From positions 126,939 to 190,938 of the forward strand of contig KN834762.1 of NCBI GenBank assembly GCA_000827265.1: 64,000 nucleotides of DNA, read 5' to 3'. The stretch is from Collybiopsis luxurians FD-317 M1. Its lineage: Eukaryota; Basidiomycota; Agaricomycetes; Agaricales; Omphalotaceae. The stretch's first letter is position 1. Each line of letters starts with the position of its first letter. The notes under the pieces were generated by a model. The model had not been told where the DNA came from. It saw only the letters and a program-made list of their open reading frames with translations, and made no database searches. Both the position numbers and the translations under genes were made by a program. Below, piece by piece: positions 35,775 to 47,864 of this stretch.

Positions 35775-36477
35775 ATGTTTTCCAAGCTCGCTGTCGCTGC
35801 CTTTGTTCTTCCGTTTTTCGTGCAATGTGAGCGGTCCTTTTATTTTCATTGTAACTCGCTTACTCAGTTTTTGATCAGCTGTCGCTGCTCAGGCTTGTGC
35901 GAGAAACTACACGGTCCAGGACGGGGACTACTGTGATAGCATTTCTGCTGCGCAAAACGTCTCTACGTGAGTAGATTCTCCCTCCCATCCCTTTTCGGAA
36001 AATTAACCCATGCATTTTTCAGCTACCAGCTTGCTACAGTAAATGCTGGTGTTTTCAACAGTGACTGCACCAACCTTCAGCCTGGTACTACCATCTGTCT
36101 TGGTTATGAAGGACAGGACTGCTCTACAACCTACGTTGTCCAAGCTCAGGACACTTGCGATTTAATTACAAATTCTTACAACATCAACTCAACGCTGTTG
36201 TACGGAAACAACCCTCAAATCAACTCGGACTGCACGAACATCTACGTTGGAGAGGTGGGTGCAATTTTCTTTCAGAAATGTCTTTGCCTTAGGCTGAAAA
36301 CTGAGTGCTAACAACAAATTATCTGCCCAGGTTCTCTGCGTTGCCGGAACCATTGCTGCTCCTCCTGCTGGCTCTGCCACGGTCAACACTGCCATTCCGA
36401 GCACAGCGACAGCTGCTGCTTCAGCCACACCAACCGACGGCGACGACGAGGATCTCCCTTACTGTGATGAGCTCTAG
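35775..36477 (+). CDS. Secreted protein with two LysM domains (LysM effector type)
   Basis: Four exons from the ATG at 35775. The signal peptide is MFSKLAVAAFVLPFFVQ, continuing over an intron to SVAAQACARNYTVQDGDYCD. LysM 1 covers NYTVQDGDYCDSISAAQN through NAGVFNSDCTNLQPGTTICL. LysM 2 covers TTYVVQAQDTCDLITNSYNI through LLYGNNPQINSDCTNIYVGE. The tail after VLCVAGTIAAPPAG is Thr/Ala-rich and ends LPYCDEL at 36477. The paired cysteines and the NP.I/NAGVF...C..L.PG pattern are typical of fungal-type LysM. Such proteins bind chitin or its oligomers outside the cell and either mask the fungus from hosts or protect its wall. There is no catalytic domain and no GPI tail. It is convergent with the E2 gene. 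Confidence 0.9.
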
Positions 36478-36955
36478 ATGATCCTCTCCATATCATCTTC
36501 TATCCTCACGGTCTTTGCGTTGCTCTTTTGCCTCCTACAATCATGGTCTATGATTCATACCCTCCAACTGAGCTATCTCCGCATTTATATCTCCACTATA
36601 TACATTTATCATTCTCGGATTTCTCCCCCAATCCTCGTAACTCTCTCTTTCTCGCTCTTGTTGTTCTGGCTTTGTGCTCTCTAGCCAAGCTCTTTTGCAC
36701 ATTGATTGCTGTCAAATCTGCTAAAGCCTCTAGCTAGGACCCAGGTCCACGCTTTTTTGTTGTTTCAACGGTGCTGGCAACGTTATATACAGGACATCCT
36801 GAGACCAGCAGTCTGGAAAATGTTGATTTTGATGTCTGTACTTTCTTTGCATGGGTGGAATAGATTTATGTTGTGGTTTTCATTCTCTATCGCAACTAGA
36901 GGTTTCCGAGAATCAAGCAGTGAAACAGTCAGTTCGTTCAAAATGTAGTCTCATT
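36478..36955. other. Shared 3' flank of convergent genes
   Basis: About 480 bp between the LysM stop and the E2 stop. It is T-rich and pyrimidine-rich on the plus strand, as expected for the 3' UTR and polyadenylation region of the LysM gene. Nothing else is seen. Confidence 0.5.
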
Positions 36956-38176
<1,221 letters not shown>

Positions 38177-38440
38177 TGCGGGCAATCTGAGGATTGAGAA
38201 TGCCGAAATGGTGAATGAACGCACCGGGGAGACTGATGAAGGAGGCATTGAAATTTTTTGATACGCTAGTCTGGGAATGAGCTGCAAGAACGTTGGAAAC
38301 TAGAAATCAAACGGAATGTTACCCTGCTGAAAAAGTTGTGTACTTGAATGTTTGCGGTCAAGAACCACCAGTTGGTTGACGCCGGAAATCAATCTAACCA
38401 CGTGCAGATATTACTCATCTGAGGGAACGCGTTTGGCGCC

Positions 38441-40487
38441 ATGTTGCCATTCTTGGTACGACGACAAGGTTCCCTTTGTCCCCCCTACTTGCTGCCAGCG
38501 TCCTTCATGTCCCGTAAGAAAGCTAGATTTTCTAAATCCTCGTCCCTATCGACGGTAGCGGACACAGCTGGTTTACCAGAAGCTACGGCGTCGTCGTCCG
38601 AAGCTCCTCGTAACAGCAGCCATCTTACAACCAAAAAGTTTCAAGATCTGCCAATTTCTCTTCAACTAAAGCAACGCATTCAGCACGAGTAAGTTAAGGC
38701 TTAGAAATACATGGTAAGTTGTCCACCTAATAGTTGAATTTAGATTTATGACCGAAGTTCAAGGTCAGTGAGTTTGAGAGAATGACAGGCATATCCTCAT
38801 ATACTACTTCCAGCCGTAACGATAGGAGTATGGAATCCTCTCTATCTTCTTTTACTGACCTTTGATATCGTATTTTGTAGCCTGCTCTCGCCGGCCAAGA
38901 TCTCCTTGTTCAGGCAAAGACGGGAACTGGTACGCAGTTATACGCCAAGTCCCATGACTGTAGCTCATCTGGACTGCCAGGAAAAACTATCGGATTTCTA
39001 CTTCCCGCAATCGAAAAGCTTTTTCAGAGTTCCGCACCCCGTAAAGGAACAGCCATCTTGGTTCTTTCACCCACTCGAGAGCTTGCCCAGCAAGTGAGTT
39101 ACATTTTCATCTGTATAGCCAATTTCTCACCTATTTCGCCAGATCTCGAAAGAAGCTCAGACTCTTCTTCCTGCACCCCAGTTTTCCATTGCTACCGTAA
39201 TTGGCGGAACGAGTAATCCCAAAAAAGACCTTGAGAAGTTTCTTGAATCCGATTCCGTAGTCGTTGTTGCTACTCCCGGAAGGTTGCATGACTACTTCAC
39301 CGGGGAGCGCAAAAACGAAGTGCTCGCTAAATTCACTGGATTGCAGTCATTGATTCTAGATGAGGTAGATCGACTACTAGACGGCGGATTTGCTAGAGAA
39401 TTGGATGGCGTCATAAAGACGCTGCCAAAGACCCAGAGGCAAACTCTCTTCTTTAGTGCGACCATTTCTGAAAACATCAAAGAGATTGCGAAGGGATATA
39501 ACAATGGCTCGAAATATCTTTTCATATCTACTCTTAAAGAGGACGAAATGAATACTCATCGTCATGGTATGTCCCTAGCTGTAGTGCATCTAACTCTCGC
39601 TGAGGTGTTTCGTCTGTGTAGTTCATCAGTCATACATTATCACTCCTTTCGACAAGCACATTCCAACCGTACTTGCGCTTTTACACCTTGATTCCGTTAA
39701 ACACGCTCTCGATCACGTCACCACCTCTACCCCAAGTCTATCCCCTGGCCGTCTTGCTCCTACAACTCAATCGAAAGTCATGGTATTCTTCCCTACTGCG
39801 CGTCATGCCGGCTTTGCTGCAGAAGTCCTGTCTGCAGAGTCTATCAGACGATCCTTGCCATCTGTGTTTGAAGTTCACTCGCGGATATCTCAGAGTAAGA
39901 GAACCAAGGCCACGGAGGCGTTCAGAGATGCATCTAATGCCATCATGTTGTGCAGCGACGTCTCTGCGAGGGGTTTGGACGTTCCAGGCGTAACTCTTGT
40001 AATCCAAGTCGGTCTTCCGTCCTCAGCTGAGCAGTACGTGCATCGATTAGGACGTACGGCTCGTGCTGGAGCCGAAGGACAAGGTATTATCGTACTCGAT
40101 CCAGTGGAACAATCGTTCCTTTCTAGCCATGCTATGAGGAAAATCACAACTGTAACACCCCACATGGTTTCCTCCAACTCACACGAAGCTAAAGAGCTCG
40201 CAACCTACACTGAAACGTATTCGCAGCATGTCAATGCCATTTTGGACACTGTTGCGTCAAGAGAATTGAGTACAGTAGAGAGAGCATACAGTGCTTGGCT
40301 GGGTTACTATAAAGGTCAAGCGAAGACGACGAAGTGGAGCTCAGAGCAGCTGGTGGAGGAGGCAACTAGGTATGCAAAAGATGTTCTGGGATGGAAGCAG
40401 GACCTTCCACCCCCATTGTCACCCAAGATAATAGGGCGCATGGGGCTGAAGGGTGTGAAGGGCTTGAATGTTGATCGCTCCAGATGA
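38441..40487 (+). CDS. MSS116: Mitochondrial DEAD-box RNA helicase, Mss116/CYT-19-like
   Basis: Starts at the ATG at 38441 with a basic presequence ([20 protein letters not shown]); a second ATG at 38507 would remove it. Q-motif region [19 protein letters not shown]. Motif I AKTGTGKT is split by an intron, Ia is SPTRELAQQ, then [13 protein letters not shown], motif [14 protein letters not shown], motif [17 protein letters not shown], motif [14 protein letters not shown], and motif [19 protein letters not shown]. The order and the C-terminal extension ([20 protein letters not shown]) fit the Mss116 group, which remodels mitochondrial group I/II introns and aids translation. Motif II reads DEVD instead of DEAD. 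It is divergent from the E2 gene with about 265 bp between starts. Confidence 0.9.
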
Positions 40488-40606
40488 AATCGATAAATTG
40501 ATAGAAGCTGAGCGGTATGGTTTATAAGACTGATTATACGAATTAGACTAGTATTATACGAACTCTACAATATACGAATACGCTTATTACCCGTTACGTT
40601 CTGAGC

Positions 40607-41897
40607 TCACAGAGTCTCATCTGCCATCTCCTCAGATTCGTAAACCATTTCTCCCATCCAGACCTTGTATTCGACTTGCTCTTCGTTGGCAGGATTCTCA
40701 GCCATAACGATGTCCTCAACATCTGCATCTTTGAGATAAAATATAAGACAGATGTCTCAACCACGTCATTGAATTTAACGTACCTTTCGCCACAGACATG
40801 ATGACTATCCACAGCAGTTCATCAGTCGCCCATGTGTCTGACTTCAATAGATCTCCCTCAGGTCCTTTGGGCAATCCCAACTTGACCTGTCTCCCAAGTC
40901 CTCCAATCTGTCTTCTACGCTGCTCCGCTCGTTCTATCGCTCTTGCACCTTTCCTCAGAGACCGGTCCACATGATGGCTATCGCCTGTATTGGACAAACC
41001 AACCTCCTCAAACCTTTCCATCGCTCTTCTCCGTTCACGATCTTTCTTCTCCGCTGGTATGTCATCAAAGGTAGCCCCCAAATGCGATAACCTCTGTAGG
41101 ACATCTTGTTTCGCCTGCGGTGGGGATCCACCAGTCAATAAAGGTAAGGCGCGTCCCTCTATCAAAGCTAGCCGGCGTTGAGCTATCGGTAGATTGGTAT
41201 CATCGCTCTTGTTCTTGCTTTCCATCGCCTTCATCGCTCCCCGTACAATGAGACCTGTGATGGGAAGGTATTTTGCGACTGTCAGGGTATTACGGCCGAC
41301 TTTCTTCAAAGTCGTGTCGTCGGGTTCGGGAGGTCTCGTGAGGATGAGCATGGCGGAGGTGGTGCAAACGCGCGCTACCAGTCCTCGCGGTCGGAAAACA
41401 TTGAGATTCGCAGCGCGGAGATAGTAGTCTGTAGGTGTTTTGAACAGCGTTCGGTTACCATTTTTTGAGTCGGTATGGATGGTGTGGTCTGGTAGCTTTG
41501 CCCAATTGAATGGACTGTGTTATTCGAATACTAAATTTCTTTATGCGAGAAAGGTAAATGAGGGAACGTACACGTAGCCGACGACCGGACCCGAAGTGGC
41601 CACGATACGCAGTGGGGAGCTCATAGTCATGGCTAAATTGAGGCCATCGATAAAGTTCAACAAAAGCTGCTGGTCGAGACCCACCTCCGCCAGAGCCAGA
41701 CTATGCCCCCTAGCAAAGGTTGGTTCGTCTCCCTCTTGGAAACGTATCTGGGGAACAGCAAAAGGGACTGGAAGAAGTATTTTTTGCTCTAATGAAGGAC
41801 TCGGATTTGATGGTGGGAGGTAAGCTTGAATCAAAACCTCTGCGTTAGACGCGTTCTGGTTATGCGAGTGATGGCTGTGTGAGTGAGGAAAATGCAT
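40607..41897 (-). CDS. Conserved fungal protein with His-rich N-terminus, unknown function
   Basis: Starts at the ATG at 41897 (MHFPHSHSHHSHNQNASNAE), seven His in the first 14 residues. It then reads LIQAYLPPSNPSPSLEQKIL, VPQIRFQEGDEPTFARGHSL and LLNFIDGLNLAMTMSSPLRI. An intron after GPVVGYV joins PFNWAKLPDHTIHTD. The next part is LFKTPTDYYLRAANLNVFRP and KVGRNTLTVAKYLPITGLIV, then a basic region with QRRRQIGGLGRQVKLGLPK. The last exon is acidic (DADVEDIVMAENPANEEQVE) and ends at the TGA at 40607. The FIDGLN block followed by a central hydrophobic patch recalls a fungal family without assigned role. It has no signal peptide and no clear membrane helix. Confidence 0.75.
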
Positions 41898-42164
41898 GAT
41901 GAAGACGGACGATGATGAAAATGGACGATGGATGTTTGCTGTCTTGTCAATACTTATAAGTTGGATTTTGGAACACGTATCGCATTTTTGATCGCTGTTT
42001 TCCTTTCTTCCGTCCTTCCGATGAGGAATGCGAATGTCCGTAAACGAAATCCGGTGCTCTTGATTTTCCAAGGCAGTGCGTTAGGATGATTTACAGCTCC
42101 AAACTATATAGAATAAACGATTATATTATGGATGTTCAGATCCTGACATGTTTTACATTCGCAC

Positions 42165-43132
42165 TCAAGAAGTAGCCTCAATCTCGACTGGTACAGGAGC
42201 GACATGACCGGAAGAGCCTCTGTGCTTCTTTTCTAAATCGCCCGCCCATAAAGCCGCGCCAACAGTGGAAGTGAAATTGAAAACGAGTCCACCGACAGGA
42301 ATGAGATTGAGAGCAAGAGCCACGGCGCCAAAACTTGCCAAGAGTCAGAATGGAAAACCATGCATAGCAAAAAATCCGGTACCCACGCCGTATACGCTCC
42401 TTTCATCTTGGCTATGATTGCTTGTCTGTCTTGAACATTTGTTCCCTTGAGCTGAAAGTACCGAGCATGATATCGCGGTCCAGCTTTCTGACCTACCGAG
42501 AGTGAACATTGCGCGTAAATCACGATACAATTGGTTAACATACCATTATAAAGAAGGAAAATGGTCGTACCGACCACAGGTACGGAGTTTAAAGGTAAAG
42601 ATATGATATACCGAATGATTCCATCTTTACTGAATAAACTCAGTGGTTTCGTAAGGGATTTCCCGACCGTTTTTATCCCTGAACGTCGGGTCTCTATGCG
42701 CCGATCCGAGGACACGAGAGCTTCATGGCCTTGTTGAAGTAAGACGGCATCAACTGAAGAGGATTTAATTGATCAGAAAATATAAGGATAGAACTACGAA
42801 CATATCTTATCCTGGGCGTCTTCCAGAATGAACATTTTTGTCGCCATTACTACCAAACCATATGACTCTCCTAGAACTAGCACCGCTGCAGCAGCAAAGG
42901 CCAAAGGACCCGAGAATAAAGCTAGAAAGGCAACCTGAGGTAGATACGTGAAGAAGAACATTGCACCAGTTATCCCTCCGGAGATTAGCAGACACTTGGC
43001 GAGAACTGGCTGAACAGCGCGATAAAGTGAAGGATGTGAAACGAAGTAAATTATGCCATGGAAAGGATATATCCACGCTCCGCTAAGCAAGGCGTCTTTT
43101 GCAATATCTACAGCTGATTTCAGAGCGTTCAT
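42165..43132 (-). CDS. EI24-domain / Rrt8-Lds-type membrane protein
   Basis: Starts at the ATG at 43132 (MNALKSAVDIAKDALLSGAW). Seen: HGIIYFVSHPSLYRAVQPVL, hydrophobic stretches VAFLALFSGPLAFAAAAVLVL and GESYGLVVMATKMFILEDAQ, and the loop ALVSSDRRIETRRSGIKTVG. Then IIRYIISLPLNSVPVVGTTI and QKAGPRYHARYFQLKGTNVQ. The last intron (GTGGGT donor, 60 nt) joins KGAYTA to FGAVALALNLIPVGGLVFN, and the end is VGAALWAGDLEKKH to EIEATS at 42165. This is the fungal EI24/outer-spore-wall (LDS/RRT8) layout, proteins of lipid droplets, ER or spore walls. It shares a 130-bp divergent promoter with IES6. Confidence 0.85.
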
Positions 43133-43201
43133 GGTGGTTTGAAATCAAGGAGGCTTTGAGACAACTTGGAAAAGGAGCGTGGCTGTTGGCAGTCGCGACC
43201 C

Positions 43202-43214
43202 ACGCGTGACGTCA
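43202..43214. promoter_or_regulatory. Adjacent ACGCGT (MCB-like) and TGACGTCA (CRE) sites
   Basis: ACGCGT at 43202-43207 overlaps by one base the full CRE palindrome TGACGTCA at 43207-43214. Both lie in the 130-bp region between the divergent starts of the EI24-type gene and IES6. MCB sites bind MBF-type cell-cycle factors and CRE sites bind Atf1/CREB-type bZIP factors in fungi. Actual use here is inferred. Confidence 0.55.
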
Positions 43215-43262
43215 GGTTCTTGTAAGCGCCCAAGCTGTTGGTTCTTGCTTTCTACGCTCATC

Positions 43263-43900
43263 ATGCCGCCAAAGAATTTAAAGAGAAAAGTCACAGCGAC
43301 GGACGGCGGCCCTGTAGGAATTCTTTGCATCGTTCTCTGGCATCTTCGCCCACATATCGGATTGCACAGAGTTTAGCGGAGCAGATGTCATATTTACATT
43401 TTCCGCGTCCATTCAAGAACCCAGCTTATACAAAGAATGTCAATCGTCGCGCCAAAAATCTCAAAAATGTTCTTGGCCAGGAGCGCGAACGCGAGCGAGC
43501 GGAACGCGAAAAGAAGCGACAGGAAACCGCGGACAGGGACGCCATGGACGTGGATGGGAAAACCCCAGAGGAAGAAGATATTCCAACTTGTATGTTAAAG
43601 GTAGTTCCCTGTGCTGGCTCTGTCTAAAACCATCATCTAGATCTTTCCATTGAAGCTCCGCCCTCTGTTCTCCCTCAGAAACATTACTGTGATATTACAG
43701 GCCTAGAGGCACCCTATACCGACCCAACCACTGGCCTTCGCTATCATGATAAAGATGTGTTTGCACTCATCAAGGGAATGGCAAGTCTTTCCTTTTCACA
43801 TCTCCGCTTTTGTGCAAATTGTCTTTTGTAGAGTGCGAGCACCGCGAAAGATTATCTGTCAGGTCTGTGGGGTTGCCTTTCCGGACGTTCTGAAACTTGA
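43263..43900 (+). CDS. IES6: INO80 chromatin-remodelling complex subunit Ies6 (YL1-C domain)
   Basis: Four exons from the ATG at 43263. Exon 1 (MPPKNLKRKVTATDGGP) joins SLAEQMSYLHFPRPFKNPAY over a 55-nt intron. A basic, charged helix follows (NRRAKNLKNVLGQERERERA), then IEAPPSVLPQKHYCDITGLE and APYTDPTTGLRYHDKDVFAL, the YL1 C-terminal domain. The last intron (43781-43831) has a GC donor, ATG|GCAAGT, and leads to SASTAKDYLSGLWGCLSGRS. The STAKDYLS motif is the family end. In INO80, Ies6 works with Arp5 on the nucleosome face. It is small, as expected. The short final exon ends at 43900. Confidence 0.9.
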
Positions 43901-44422
43901 TATTTTCTTTCGAAGCTCGTGGAGTCAATTCTATCGTCAAATAATACATAACTTACACGTATAGTGTGACGGTGTGCTGCGGCGAAAATAGAAAATGAAA
44001 TCTCTTTTCGCGGGAACGAGTATACTTTTCGGAAACTAACTGAGCCCGGCGTCTACACATTCTGCTTGACTTACAAGTCAAGTGTATTATACTATGGTGC
44101 ATTGTGGAGCACTGTGGCTCTTTGCAAATCTGCTGACATTGGAGTTCAACCCGAAATCAGCGGGACCGACCTTTACTGTCCGCAACTTGGTCGACAACTA
44201 CCTTGAAAGAAGAAATTTTACGAACCAAAATCTCAAAGCCGGCGTACGTAAATGTTCTGTCGCAGTGTCAGATGCTGTCGGTGAGCGTCAATCAGTAGAA
44301 TCCTGTACAACTTCGTTTATATAGTACCGCAACCTAACTCATTATGCATTTTACACCTTTTATACCTTTACTTAAGCTTCCAAGCCTACACATCGTAAAG
44401 GCTTGTGTCCTTCAGATACAGA
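43901..44422. other. Intergenic stretch, no supported gene
   Basis: About 520 bp. An 80-codon open frame at 44082-44324 starts with GTG and has no family signal. It probably holds the promoter of the CorA-like gene. Confidence 0.5.
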
Positions 44423-47420
44423 ATGTCTTATGACTATGATTTGAACATATTCAATCCAATCCATCCCTCCTTACCTCCAAGGCGAAAAGCCCCCAAGCAC
44501 AGACACGCAACGCCAAGCGGACCTTGGCCTTTCCTGGACCTCGATGACGAGGTACGCGGAAGAATTCTGCAATTACATATTCATTATTAACTGATTCCGC
44601 TTTGTAAAGGTGGATCAAACCCAGCTTCATTCTCCCCCACCACCAGATCCTGACAGAGATGAAGGAAACGAAGCTGGCGACCTAAGAACTCATTGGAGAA
44701 ATTATCCAGCCAACAAATTCCAATTCCCGAACTGGACACGAAATCAGCAAGACAAATCCGGCATAGGAAAATTAATCAACCGACGACATCGAATGCCTGT
44801 GAACTGTCAGATCTACAACCTTGATATTTGGTCCAATGGGACCTTCAGTGCAGACAAGCTGGAAGCGGATGTTGTCAAGTCGGGACCGGTTGCCTCACAT
44901 GAAGTGAGAGAAAGTGTAGAAAACTTCTGGGATGCTTTAGAAGAGAAAGTATGTAAATTCATCCTTTGGTGCCGCAATTCTCTGACTTGATCAAATATAG
45001 CCAGATCCTCAAGCTCGTGTTCGTGCGTACTTTGTAGACAATCTTGATGGACCTGTTCTGCAGATGCTAGGGACCAAGTAAGGCTGGTGTTTTCATTAAG
45101 TATTATATCATTGACTATTTGCTTTAGATTCCATATCGAGCCCTTCTTCTTCTCTTCATCCTTGAATTGCATACCGTCGCGTTACCAAGAACAAGTACAG
45201 GCTGGCAAGGGCGACCGTATGTGCTTCCAGTAGATTTTTGTCTTTGCATGCTCAAACCCAATAGATATCACTCTCATACTGAGCTTCATCCGCACACTTC
45301 CCAACCCATCTACGGTCCCTCCGACTCCCAATAGTAGCTTCACCTCTAGCGCCGATACATTCCACATGTTGGAATCCTCTTTTCTTCAACAAGCTCCTAT
45401 AATAGATATTGAAGCTCCGTTAGTATTGAGGTCTGATCCAAGTAAGCCTCAAAATCCCATTCTTATAATCATCTCGAGTACTTAAGCAGAATCAGGTAAA
45501 CTGGTTGTTCTTGATTTGCTTTCCCTTCACGTAGTAAGAAAGAAACATATCCCTCCGGAGTCGGATGGAGTTTCTCGGCAAACCTCAGCTGGAAAAGCAG
45601 CTCCTCAGGCTCGTAAGCATGAAACTGCTTTTGGTGGCGGAACCAGTACCATCATTTCGTACCATACGCCATCTAAACCTCCTTATTCGACGACTTCTGC
45701 GTCTTTTCTGCATCAACGACTTTTGGCCGCAGGTATGATAATTTTTCTCGTTCCTGCTCTCAATGCCTCATCAACTTCCTAGGCCGCTCGGTATATTGGT
45801 CTAACATCTTTCGATCCACTGTTCCTTCAGGTGATCCCACCTTTGTAACACTCAGTCTACTGTGGATTGCGCTATATTCTTGGGACGAAACAATGGATAA
45901 ACTCTTACGCGAGGTCGCTTTTCTCGTAAGCTTATCTACTAACTCGAATATCTTCTCTTTCACCGCTTCTTATCAAATCGGTTAACAGGAAGCTCATACC
46001 CTATCTGCCCTCCCGAAGGACGGACCAGACGAAGACGCTCATGCCCGGACGCTCACGCTGACACATCAACTTCACGTCGTCCGTGCCCATCTGCTGCATT
46101 ACGAGAATCTCCTTGATGACTTTCGCAAAACTGTGGACTTCCTCCGCAAAACTGTAAATCCAGGTCTAGTTGGGCCCTCCGACCCTTTCTCGTCTCCAAG
46201 TAAAGTATCTCCGAGTGCGGTTGGCGCTGGGATGGAAACGCGTGCTCGGGGTTCTTCAGTGACCGCTGCACCTTCGCAGTACCCCGAGAACCTTCGCTCA
46301 GTACTCCCAAATAAGCCCGGGGAAGCACCGTCTATTGCTACGGCGGCTAGGGATGCCCTGGGCGAAGTTATATTCAAAGAGGGAGTGGAGGCGAGGCAGC
46401 TAGCAGAGCCTTCGTCTGCGACTTCGGAGGTCCGGGCTCAACCGCTCTTACAGGGTGACGTTAGTGCAACTGGTTCTACCCCTCGCCCCAATGTTCGCTT
46501 GCAGACCGGGCTAACAGAGTCGGAGTCGTACGAGCGATTGCTGGACAAGGAATGCACCAATCTTTTGAATGAGATTGATCGTTTGGAGATGACAAGAGCT
46601 ATGTTGAATAACAGGCTAGGGAATGTTATGGAGCTGGTAAGCTGCGGTTCCATTTCCATACGGATTTTGGTAACAAGCGATGTTCCTGTAATCTTTCAGG
46701 CATTCAACAGTATCAATATCGAAGACAGTCGACGAATGAAAAACCTGGCGGAAGCGGCAGGCCGGGATAGTGCTGGTAAGTAGTGAACCTTGAGATCTTT
46801 AACGTAGTTGTTCAATTATTTTGCTTTTTATAGTTATGAAGCAGATATCCTGGATCACGATGATTTTCCTTCCGGCTTCATTTACCGCGGTAACGTTTTC
46901 CTATTTAACAGGCGAACGTCTTATTTACCTATTATGCTAGGCTTGTTTCGGCATGAACGTCACAGCGCTTCAGGATAACACAAACGGAACGATTCCGCAT
47001 TTCCTCGCCGTGGCTATCCCTCTCACGGCGCTGACTGTCTGGGTAATGATGACGCAGTACCACGCAAATAAGCAGCGGTCCCAAGCTAGATTGATTCCAT
47101 CGAGCGTACTGTCATTCGTTAGAGCGGCGCCAAGGAGCATTTGGCGGAGATTTTGGAGCTCATTCTGGTGGCCCATTCAGGTTTTGCTGAACGAGCTGTC
47201 ACCGTATCCGAACAAGAATCGCAACTTCGACCACGACCGTAGCCAGAGGTCGTCCTGGGTACCGTCGAGTCCAGGTACGAGTTTGAGAACAGGACACACT
47301 CGGAGTCGTCATCCTAGTCGGCCCATCTCAGCCGTACATACTTTGGATAATGTCATCGTCAGCGAGCCATTACCTGTGGCTAGATTCGGGAGAGAGACGG
47401 CAACTCTGAATACTTTGTAA
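44423..47420 (+). CDS. CorA-like Mg2+ transporter-family protein
   Basis: Starts at the ATG at 44423 (MSYDYDLNIFNPIHPSLPPR). A long cytosolic part follows with NCQIYNLDIWSNGTFSADKL, ARVRAYFVDNLDGPVLQMLG and FHIEPFFFSSSLNCIPSRYQ, all typical of fungal CorA-like proteins. The helical stalk is ESYERLLDKECTNLLNEIDR and NNRLGNVMELAFNSINIEDS. The first membrane helix is VMKQISWITMIFLPASFTAA, closed by the signature FGMNV (GMN) near 46950. The second helix is FLAVAIPLTALTVWVMM, then a basic tail ending at 47420. GMN is the selectivity motif of CorA channels. At least eight introns are needed. The metal is not decided by sequence, as Mg, Zn and Ni all occur in the family. Confidence 0.9.
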
Positions 47421-47864
47421 ACTATCATCTAGCGGGATTGTCTGGTTATCTACAATCAGCATAATATATACAAGATACCTTACCAGTAGCAGCTACTTAT
47501 CTATGAAATTTGATACTACCTGAAAATTTCCCCTTGGCCGGGTTGAAGTTGAGCCTTCCGGCAGCCCCGCGTTTCCCATCACTGAGTCCAAAAAAGGAAT
47601 CTTCGAGGACCACGGGAAAGCTGAATTCAAAATTGCAGTGCTACGTTGCAACTGGAAGATTCGCTGAAACCCTCCACGTCAGAAACTGTCCCGCAGCTTC
47701 CCTTGAGGTAACTGTGGTCTTTTTTTTTCTCTGAAATCTGAGCGCTACCGGTAAGAAAGGAGTGTGACTCTTAAACTTGTAATGATATCTGATGATACTT
47801 TGGGGATAAAAGGTACTTTTTCAAGTTCGGAACTTGGGTACTTGGAAGATTGGTCTGCGGGAAC
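47421..47864. other. Intergenic stretch between tandem genes
   Basis: About 440 bp holding the 3' flank of the CorA-like gene and the promoter of the Hpc2 gene. A T9 run occurs near 47721. No gene is seen. Confidence 0.5.

Noticed and set aside
43202..43214. CpG-rich chance match instead of CRE/MCB
   Set aside because: Chance remains possible for short sites, but two full palindromes overlapping inside a 130-bp promoter favoured reporting it.
44082..44324. 80-codon frame before the CorA-like gene
   Set aside because: It starts with GTG and shows no family signal.
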